Below, in pieces: positions 1 through 5,555 of a DNA stretch of 8,363 nt; the stretch's first letter is position 1; each line of letters opens with the position of its first letter. The notes beneath the pieces were generated by a model that saw nothing but the letters and a program-made list of their open reading frames with translations, was not told the DNA's origin and did not search any database. Source of the DNA: DASYHS01 sp035998295 (GTDB lineage: Bacteria > Pseudomonadota > Alphaproteobacteria > Azospirillales > Azospirillaceae); assembly GCF_035998295.1 (NCBI RefSeq), contig NZ_DASYHS010000243.1, forward strand, positions 1-8,363, read 5' to 3'. The position numbers and the translations under genes are program-made.

Positions 1-248
1 GTCTGCGAGGACACCATGACGACGGGGCAGGGCGTCTCGACCATCAGGCGGCCGAGGCAGGTCAGGCCGTCCATGACCGGCATGTTGACGTCGAGCGTCA
101 CGACGTTCGGGCGGAACGTCCGGGCAAGCGCCAGCAGTTCCTCGCCGTCGCGGGCGGTCCGGACCTCGAAGTCGCCCTCCTCCTCGAAGATCTGCGTCAG
201 CAGCTTCCTCATCAGGGCGGAATCGTCCGCGACGAGCAGCCGGATCAT
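1..248 (-). CDS. cheB: CheB protein-glutamate methylesterase, N-terminal receiver part (cut by window edge)
   Basis: This is the start of a chemotaxis response regulator; 82 codons are visible and the gene runs off the left edge. The receiver signature is complete as far as it goes: acidic pocket D8-D9, phospho-acceptor D53 inside VVTLDVNMPVMDG, and the conserved Ser at S80. The stretch METPCPVVMVSS-like (about residues 69-81) is typical of CheB rather than CheY. In the family, phosphorylated CheB removes methyl groups from receptor glutamates and resets receptor sensitivity. The C-terminal methylesterase domain lies outside the window, so its presence is inferred. The ATG at 248-246 overlaps the adaptor stop codon (ATGA), and no strong ribosome site precedes it, which suggests translational coupling. 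A longer response regulator of another type cannot be fully excluded. Confidence 0.85.
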   Translation of the reverse strand, partial: MIRLLVADDSALMRKLLTQIFEEEGDFEVRTARDGEELLALARTFRPNVVTLDVNMPVMDGLTCLGRLMVETPCPVVMVSSQ

Positions 249-1810
249 TCGGGCGCGTCGAGCAGGTTCCCGGCGCCGATCTCGGCCAGGCTGCCGAGAT
301 CGTCGAGGCTCAGAAGCTGGTCCGGCTCCAGCAGCAGGACCATGCCCGCGTCCAGGTTGGCGACGCGGGAGACGACGGGCGCACCCGACGACGCGGCCGA
401 CGCGAACTCCGGCGCCGGCCCGATCGCCCGGGCCGGGATCGCGAGCACGCCGGTCGCGGCGTCGACGAGAAGGCCGGCGCGCGTCTGCCCGACGGTCAGG
501 ACGACGACGTGGCTGCGGCCGGTGGCGGGCGCTCCCGGCAGGCCGAACCGCCGGTGCAGGTCGACGACGGGCAGGACCGCGCCCCGCCGGTTCATCACGC
601 CGGCCACGTGGGCGGGCGCGCCCGGCACGTGGATCAGCTCGTCCGGGGTCCGCACGATCTCGTCCACCGCTCCGACGGGCAGGCCGTAGCGCTCCCGTCC
701 GAGGCGGAAGACGACGAACTTCCCGACATCGCGGTCGGTCTCGTGGCCGGGTCCGTCCACCGCCTGCTCCTCTCGTGCCGTTTCCCGGCGCGCGGCGCCG
801 GCCTCCAGGGCGCGGGCGAGGACGTCGCCGCGCAGCAGGTTGGCGGCGGACAGGATCGAGACCAGCCGCCGTCCGCCGTCGAGGCGGCAGATGGCCTCGA
901 TGTCCTCGCCCGTCTCCTGTCCGAACAGCGCCGGCACCGCATCGGCGACGTCCTCGCGCACCCGCAGGACGTCCCGGACCGCCTCGACGACCAGGCCGAC
1001 CGCGACGTCGCCGTCGAGCGCCGCGACGACGACCCTCGCCCGCCGGCCGAGCGGCGCCCCGGGAAGGTCGAGCAGCGCATGCAGCGAGACGAGCGGCAGC
1101 AGCCGGCCGCGCAGCGACACGACGCCGAGGTGGTGATCGCGTGCGTGCGGGATGCGGGACACGGCTTCCGGCATGCGGACGATCTCGCGCACGCGCCCGA
1201 TCGGCAGAGCGTATTCCTGGCCGTCCACCTCGAAGCTGATCAACTGCCGCTCGAGGGCCTGCGCGGCGGCGGGCGGCGAGTGGGTCGCTGTGGCCGGGCC
1301 GGCGCCGCCGGAGGACGTGCGGGCCCTCGGCGCGAGCGCGCTGCGCAGGATGCGGTCGGCGTCCAGGATCAAGGTCGCCGGCTCGCCTTCCCCGCCGCGG
1401 AGAAAGCCGGCGAGATGGTCCTGCGGGATGGGGGCGTCCGCGTCCCCGCCGGCTTCGATCAGGGACGGCTCCACGTCGAGGATGCCCAGCAGCCGGTCCA
1501 CCAGCAGGCCTTCGGGGCTGTCGCCCTCGACCACCAGGATCCGGGCCGCCTCGCCGGTCCCGGCATCCGGAAGCCCGAGGACGCGGCGCAGCCCGACCAC
1601 CGCCGTCACCGTGCCGCGCAGGTTCGCCAGCCCCTCGAGCCCGTCCGGGCTCAGCGGCATCCGCGTGAGCGCCGGGCAGCGCACCACCTCGCGGACCCGG
1701 GAGAGCGGCAGTGCGCAGCGCATGCCGCCCGCCTCGAAGACGAGATGGGTGTTCAGGCCGTCCCGGGCGTGCCCGGCGCCGGCGGTCGCGTCATGGGCGA
1801 GTGCCGACAT
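245..1810 (-). CDS. Triple-domain CheW chemotaxis adaptor
   Basis: This 521-residue protein consists of three CheW-like domains in tandem, at about residues 20-158, 188-328 and 364-505. They are joined by Ala/Pro/Gly-rich and charged linkers (about 159-187 and 330-362). Each domain repeats the CheW pattern: a Val-x-Glu in the first strand region (V39/E41, V207/E209, V382/E384) and an Arg-Gly turn (NLRG at 63-66, SLRG at 232-235, NRRG at 407-410). It then continues with a hydrophobic VxxL segment and LP. In E. coli CheW (about 167 aa, one domain) the equivalent residues contact receptor and kinase. CheW proteins bridge receptor tips to CheA in the cytoplasm, so this one could cross-link several partners. 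The ATG at 1810 is 5 bases after the receptor stop and the upstream ribosome site is weak. The 3' end overlaps cheB by four bases. The assignment is firm; partner stoichiometry is inference. Confidence 0.92.
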   Translation of the reverse strand: MSALAHDATAGAGHARDGLNTHLVFEAGGMRCALPLSRVREVVRCPALTRMPLSPDGLEGLANLRGTVTAVVGLRRVLGLPDAGTGEAARILVVEGDSPEGLLVDRLLGILDVEPSLIEAGGDADAPIPQDHLAGFLRGGEGEPATLILDADRILRSALAPRARTSSGGAGPATATHSPPAAAQALERQLISFEVDGQEYALPIGRVREIVRMPEAVSRIPHARDHHLGVVSLRGRLLPLVSLHALLDLPGAPLGRRARVVVAALDGDVAVGLVVEAVRDVLRVREDVADAVPALFGQETGEDIEAICRLDGGRRLVSILSAANLLRGDVLARALEAGAARRETAREEQAVDGPGHETDRDVGKFVVFRLGRERYGLPVGAVDEIVRTPDELIHVPGAPAHVAGVMNRRGAVLPVVDLHRRFGLPGAPATGRSHVVVLTVGQTRAGLLVDAATGVLAIPARAIGPAPEFASAASSGAPVVSRVANLDAGMVLLLEPDQLLSLDDLGSLAEIGAGNLLDAPE

Positions 1811-1815
1811 GCGGC

Positions 1816-3807
1816 CTACTCGCCGGAGCTCTGCAGCTCGTCGGCCAGGGAGGCGATCTCCTCGACCGCCGCCGCCAGATCCTCCGCGCCCCGCGCCTGC
1901 TGCCGGGCGGCGGTAACCGCCTCGGTCGCGGCGCGGCTCGCCTGTTCCGCCGCCGCCGCGATGCCCTGGGCGCCGGCCAGGCTCTCCTGGACCGCCCTCG
2001 TGGCCAGGGCGGCCTCCCCGAGGATCGACTCGTTTCCGGACCGGACGGCGGCGACGTCCGCCCCGATGCCGTCCAGCGTGGCGAGGAGGCCCTTGTTCCT
2101 CTGAAGCTCCAGCTCGCCGGCGGCGACGGTCTGCTCCAGGTCGCGGCGGACGACCGCCACCTGGTCCTGGATGGCGCGCACAGTGTCCTTGATGCGGTCG
2201 GCGCCCTCGGCGGATTCCCGGGCGAGACTGCGGATGTCGGACGAGACCTGGGCGAAGCCCTTGCCGGGCTCGCCGGCGCGCGCCGCCTCGATCGAGCCGC
2301 TGATCGCGAGCATGTTGGTCTGGATGGACACCGAGTTGACCGCGTCCACGATCTTCTCGATGCGGCGGCCCAGCAGCTCGAGGTCGCCGACGAGCCGCAC
2401 GCTCTCGCGCGTCCGGTCGAGGGCGGCGCCGACGCCGTCGAGCATCGCCTCGACCCGGGCGCGGCTGTCGCCGAGCAGCCCGGCCATGGCATCGGCGCGC
2501 TCCAGCGCGGCGGTCGCGCGGACCTCGGCGATCCGGGCGCTCTTCTCGATCTGGGCGAGCGCCGCGCTCGACTGGTGGGTCGCCGCCGACTGCTGGTCGG
2601 CGCCCCTGCTGATCTGGTCGATCGCGGCCATGATCTGGGTCGCCGCCCCGGACAGTTCCTGGACCGTCGCCGACAGCTCCTCGGAGGCGGAGGCGACGTC
2701 CTCGGCGCTACGGGCCACGTCGGCGCTGTGGCGGAGGTCCTCGGCGACCACGGCCAGCTCGTGGGCGGCGACCTGGGCCTGGTCCAGGGCCTCGCTCTGC
2801 TGCGCGATGCTGCGCAGCGACTCCTCCGTCGCGGCCGACTGCTCCTCGGCGGCGGCGGCGATCTCCTCGGCTCCCCTCTGCACCTCCCCGGCGGCCTGGT
2901 CGGCCTCCAGCGCCGCGGCGACGATCTCCGTGCCGCCGGTGGCCAGCACGGCCATCTCGGTGCGAATGCGCGCGAGGATGGAGGTCACGTCGCGGCCGGC
3001 CTCGACCTCCCGGCGGGCCATCGCCGCCGTCTCGGAGATCCCCTCGGCGACGGCCCTGACCTCGTGCTGGATGCGCTCCACGAGCTCGGCGATGTCGCGC
3101 GCGCTCTTCTCCGCCGCTTCGGCGAGCATGCGCACCTCGTCGGCGACGACGGCGAAGCCGGCGCCGACCTGGCCGGCCCGGGCGGCCTCGATCGCGGCGT
3201 TCAGCGCCAGCAGGTTGGTCTGGTCCGCGATGTAGGCGACGGTCTGCAGCAGCTCGCCGATCGTCGCGGCTTCCCGTTCGAGGCTCCGTATCCGCTCGAC
3301 GACTACGACCTGCCGCCCGGCATTCGCCTCGACGCTGGCGAGGGCGTCCGAGATCCGGCTGCCGGTCTCCGCGAGGACGGCCTGCAGGTGCTCGGTCCTG
3401 TCGCGGGACTGGACCGCCTTCTCGCGGGCGCGGGCCAGGGCGGCCACGATCTCCGTGATCGCGGCGAGGGACTGGTGGGATGCGCCCGAGGCCTGCTGCG
3501 CGCCCGTGGCGATCTGCTCCATCGCCCGGCGGAGCTGCTCGGCCGCGGACGCGGCTTCGCTGATGCTGCTCGCCATCTCCGTGGTGGCGGCGGCGGCGCG
3601 TTCCGCGATCTTCTGCTGGCGCGCGAAGTTGCGCGTCCGCTTGCGCTGGGCGGTGGCGCGCGACGCAGCCGCCTGCGTGGCCCCGTTGGCGCCGGCCACG
3701 CCTGCGCCGGTGGCGGCGGCGTTCGGGGCAGCGTCCGAGGCGGTGTCCGGGGCGACCCGTTCCGCGGTCCGCTTGGCGTCGAAGCGCGATCTCTTGGCCA
3801 GGGTCAT
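1816..3807 (-). CDS. Soluble methyl-accepting chemotaxis protein with two signalling tips
   Basis: This is a 663-residue, almost entirely helical, Ala/Glu-rich protein with no membrane segment, no HAMP and no recognisable sensor domain. Residues 1-60 are a low-complexity Ala/Thr/Gly region ending in a basic patch (RKRTRN, 55-60). Two receptor hairpin tips are present. The first is canonical (about 192-240, QTNLLALNAAIEAARAG at 196-212). The second is divergent (about 491-540, QTNMLAISGSIEAARAG at 496-512). The two QTN motifs are exactly 300 residues apart. Candidate methylation sites of the A-A-x-x-E-E-x-x-A-A type lie at E321/E322 and E376/E377, with D404/Q405/Q406 similar. There is no C-terminal CheR/CheB-binding pentapeptide; the chain ends in SSGE. 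The ATG at 3807 is chosen because AGGAG lies 11 bases upstream; the frame stays open to 4014, but that part looks non-coding. It heads an operon with the triple-CheW adaptor and cheB. The sensed signal is unknown. Confidence 0.9.
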   Translation of the reverse strand: MTLAKRSRFDAKRTAERVAPDTASDAAPNAAATGAGVAGANGATQAAASRATAQRKRTRNFARQQKIAERAAAATTEMASSISEAASAAEQLRRAMEQIATGAQQASGASHQSLAAITEIVAALARAREKAVQSRDRTEHLQAVLAETGSRISDALASVEANAGRQVVVVERIRSLEREAATIGELLQTVAYIADQTNLLALNAAIEAARAGQVGAGFAVVADEVRMLAEAAEKSARDIAELVERIQHEVRAVAEGISETAAMARREVEAGRDVTSILARIRTEMAVLATGGTEIVAAALEADQAAGEVQRGAEEIAAAAEEQSAATEESLRSIAQQSEALDQAQVAAHELAVVAEDLRHSADVARSAEDVASASEELSATVQELSGAATQIMAAIDQISRGADQQSAATHQSSAALAQIEKSARIAEVRATAALERADAMAGLLGDSRARVEAMLDGVGAALDRTRESVRLVGDLELLGRRIEKIVDAVNSVSIQTNMLAISGSIEAARAGEPGKGFAQVSSDIRSLARESAEGADRIKDTVRAIQDQVAVVRRDLEQTVAAGELELQRNKGLLATLDGIGADVAAVRSGNESILGEAALATRAVQESLAGAQGIAAAAEQASRAATEAVTAARQQARGAEDLAAAVEEIASLADELQSSGE

Positions 3808-3846
3808 GGAAAAGGGGGCTCCTGCTCGACGGTTGCGGACCGCGCT

Positions 3847-3875
3847 AGTTAACATAACGGGGAAGGCGGGGCCAA
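3847..3875 (-). promoter_or_regulatory. Weak candidate promoter for the chemosensory operon
   Basis: Read on the minus strand, TTGGCC (3875-3870) and TTAACT (3852-3847) are separated by 17 bases. They lie about 40 bases upstream of the receptor ATG, in a small AT-rich patch within GC-rich sequence. The match to a housekeeping sigma-factor promoter is partial. Chemotaxis genes often use other sigma factors, so this is only a suggestion. Confidence 0.22.
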
Positions 3876-4023
3876 CAGGAGGGTGCGACACCGCGCCGGC
3901 ATCCGCAACCGCCATCGTCCGCAACCGCCGTGTGGGGAAGCGCGCCGGACCGGCCGGGGCGGACGCGGCGGCGCCATGGCCGGCCCGACTTCGATCCCTT
4001 CCGTCGGCCGCCAAGATACCGTC

Positions 4024-4053
4024 TTGATCGATACCCCCGAACAGAGTTAATAC
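4024..4053 (+). promoter_or_regulatory. Candidate promoter of the potassium channel gene
   Basis: TTGATC at 4024-4029 is followed by TTAATA at 4047-4052 with a 17-base spacer, or by TAATAC at 4048-4053 with 18. Both resemble housekeeping -35 and -10 boxes, and the patch is the most AT-rich in the intergenic region. Transcription would begin near 4060 and leave a leader of about 150 bases before the ATG at 4212. Confidence 0.38.
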
Positions 4054-4211
4054 CGTCGCAGTAACAGCTCGCGCGAACTATTTCTTGGTGCCCGCTTGGA
4101 AAAACAAACCTTGATGCCGGCCAAAGCAACGAGGTATCCGCGAGAACAGGTCGATGACCATGTGTGATCTCAGCCGATTCCTGCCCTATTTTTTCGCCTG
4201 AGGCTCCGCCG

Positions 4212-5276
4212 ATGAATGTCCGCCTCGCAGCCCTCCTGCGTGCCGTATACGTGGAAATCGCGGAGATCACATGGCGGACCGTTCTCGTCATCCTCCTGTT
4301 TCATTTCGCCTCCAGCTGGGGCTTGATGGTGCTGTCGGGCGAAGAGAAATTCACCCACCCGATCACCTTCCTCTATTTCTATGCAACGACGGCCACGACG
4401 ATCGGATATGGAGACCTTTCTCCCGGCACGAATGCCTCTCGCCTCTTTGCGGTCTTCTGGCTCTACCCCGGCAGCATCGCGCTCTTCGGCACGATTCTCA
4501 CCAAGGTAGGCGGCAGCCTCTGGGACAGATGGAACAAGCGGATGAACGGCATGGCTGACTTCTCGAAGGTCGACGGCGCTTCGGTCCTGATCGGCTACCA
4601 CGCACAGCGGACCAGGCACATGATCGACGAGATCGTCGCCGGCGACCCCGCGGCGCAGATCATCCTCCTCGCACGCGCCGTCGAACGCTGCCCCGACGAG
4701 CGCATCCGCTTCGTGCGGACCGATAGCCTCGCCGATGTGGAGGCGATGAGGCGGGCTTCGATCGCCACGGCAAGGCATGTCGTGATCTATGCCGACGACG
4801 ACGAGCAGACCATGGCAGCGGCACTCGCGGCCTCCGCCGTTCTCCGGGATGCGAACAACGAATCCGCGCACATGGTCTGTTATTTCGCCGATGAGAGCAC
4901 TGCCAAGCTCCTGACGTCGCACATACCCCGGATCGAATGCGTCGTCTCGACGTCCGTGCCCCAGGTGGTGCGCGCAATGCAGGATCCGGGCAGTTCGAGG
5001 ATTCTCGCGGCCCTGGCCTCGACGATAGACGACGCGACCATCTTCAGCTTCGTCGTTCCCGACGGCGTTTCCGGAGTGACGCTTGCCGTCCTCGCCGACC
5101 ATCTCCGCCGGCACCACGACGCCATCCTGATCGCCTTCCAGGACGACGGCGGGGTCCCGATCATCAACGCCTCCCCGAGCCACGAAGCCGGCCCCGGGGA
5201 CCGTCTCTACGTCATCAGCGACCGCCGGCTTCACGCCGACGCGATCGAGTGGACGAAACTCCGCTCCGTCGCCTGA
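4212..5276 (+). CDS. Two-transmembrane potassium channel with cytoplasmic RCK/TrkA-N-like domain
   Basis: This 354-residue inner-membrane channel probably conducts K+ under control of a cytoplasmic gating domain. TM1 is at about 21-40, the pore helix at about 50-62, the selectivity filter TIGYGD at 63-68, and TM2 at about 76-98. A Rossmann-like regulatory domain follows (about 122-255), then a TrkA-C-like domain (about 276-340) with the closing GPGDRLYVIS pattern (327-336). Oddly, the first strand reads VLIGYHAQRT (125-134), where classical RCK domains have a GxGxxG nucleotide-binding loop, so NAD binding may be altered or lost. The ATG at 4212 is preferred because TGAGG ends 8 bases upstream; an in-frame GTG at 4164 would add 16 unconvincing residues. 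Hand counts of two 60-base lines gave 58% and 63% GC, against 75% in one line of the kinase gene, hinting at a different origin. The gene stands alone and converges on a tRNA gene. Confidence 0.92.
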   Translation: MNVRLAALLRAVYVEIAEITWRTVLVILLFHFASSWGLMVLSGEEKFTHPITFLYFYATTATTIGYGDLSPGTNASRLFAVFWLYPGSIALFGTILTKVGGSLWDRWNKRMNGMADFSKVDGASVLIGYHAQRTRHMIDEIVAGDPAAQIILLARAVERCPDERIRFVRTDSLADVEAMRRASIATARHVVIYADDDEQTMAAALAASAVLRDANNESAHMVCYFADESTAKLLTSHIPRIECVVSTSVPQVVRAMQDPGSSRILAALASTIDDATIFSFVVPDGVSGVTLAVLADHLRRHHDAILIAFQDDGGVPIINASPSHEAGPGDRLYVISDRRLHADAIEWTKLRSVA

Positions 5277-5321
5277 ACATCGAGAGATTCTGTCCGCTGA
5301 ACGAAAGCGACGTCGCCCTGA

Positions 5322-5340
5322 ACCCGGCCATCTGCCGGGT
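5322..5340. terminator. Stem-loop between convergent channel gene and tRNA gene
   Basis: A perfect 7-bp inverted repeat, ACCCGGC (5322-5328) and GCCGGGT (5334-5340), flanks a 5-base loop. It sits 45 bases after the channel stop and 17 bases beyond the tRNA 3' end, a sensible place for a two-way terminator. No T-tract follows on either strand, so it is not a classical intrinsic terminator. Confidence 0.35.
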
Positions 5341-5357
5341 CGCCTGGAGTAAGGAGG

Positions 5358-5434
5358 TGGCGTCCCCGGCGGGATTCGAACCCACGACCTACAGCTTAGG
5401 AGGCTGTCGCTCTATCCTGCTGAGCTACGGAGAC
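5358..5434 (-). tRNA. tRNA-Arg (anticodon CCU)
   Basis: A complete 77-base cloverleaf can be folded by hand on the minus strand. The acceptor stem is GTCTCCG with CGGGGAC, including one G-U pair. The D stem is GCTC/GAGC, the anticodon stem ACAGC/GCTGT, and the loop CTCCTAA, placing anticodon CCT at 5400-5398. The T arm is GTGGG-TTCGAAT-CCCGC with one G-U pair. The discriminator base is G and the CCA end is encoded (5360-5358). It reads the rare Arg codon AGG. tRNA genes of this kind are frequent integration sites, but no duplicated 3' segment was found by eye in this window. Confidence 0.97.
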
Positions 5435-5442
5435 GTCGGTCC

Positions 5443-5472
5443 CTTATAACAGGCTGGCGACGCGGACCGGAA
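5443..5472 (-). promoter_or_regulatory. Weak candidate promoter of the tRNA gene
   Basis: On the minus strand TTATAA (5449-5444), or TATAAG one base on, lies 9 bases before the tRNA 5' end, with TTCCGG (5472-5467) at a 17-base distance. The -10 box is good and stands out in GC-rich DNA; the -35 box is poor. Confidence 0.28.
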
Positions 5473-5502
5473 CCCCTAACTGCGGGGGCGCGGCGGCAAT
5501 CT

Positions 5503-5515
5503 CCCGGTAACCGGG
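5503..5515. promoter_or_regulatory. Perfect GC-rich dyad upstream of the kinase gene
   Basis: CCCGGT and ACCGGG form a 6+1+6 palindrome centred on 5509, about 40 bases before the kinase GTG start and about 70 bases from the tRNA 5' end. The position suits an operator or a short hairpin near the transcription start. A chance palindrome in GC-rich DNA is quite possible. Confidence 0.25.
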
Positions 5516-5555
5516 GCGTGGCAGTATTCGCCCCGGCTTCGGAAGGGGGGGCGGG

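Larger units (their letters stand above)
3808..4211. other. Divergent intergenic region between receptor and potassium channel genes
   Basis: This 404-base gap separates two genes read away from each other. The part next to the receptor gene (3876-4020) stays GC-rich, while about 4020-4130 is clearly more AT-rich and carries the best promoter-like sequence for the channel gene. Frames that stay open across it on either strand encode Arg/Ala/Gly-rich peptides without recognisable domains, and they run into real genes, so they are not called. No RNA gene or long repeat was seen. Confidence 0.7.

Noticed and set aside
16..1239. Long open frame on the plus strand across the adaptor and CheB genes
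   Set aside because: The product is Arg/Pro/Ser-rich low-complexity without domains, and it lies opposite clear CheW and CheB coding sequence. It reflects high GC content.
1711..3852. 713-codon open frame antisense to the chemoreceptor
   Set aside because: The translation is a Gly/Arg/Leu/Asp-rich mirror of the receptor codons with no recognisable fold; the opposite strand has an unmistakable receptor.
3808..4014. Upstream in-frame extension of the chemoreceptor by 69 residues
   Set aside because: The added residues look like translated non-coding DNA, whereas the ATG at 3807 has an AGGAG upstream and a plausible start MTLAKRS.
4164..4211. Upstream GTG start for the channel gene
   Set aside because: It adds 16 residues before the basic and hydrophobic N-terminus; the ATG at 4212 has a well-spaced TGAGG and is preferred.
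3845..4291. 148-codon minus-strand open frame spanning the intergenic region and the channel start
   Set aside because: It overlaps the 5' end of the channel gene, has no domain or convincing ribosome site, and its composition is Arg-rich and shadow-like.
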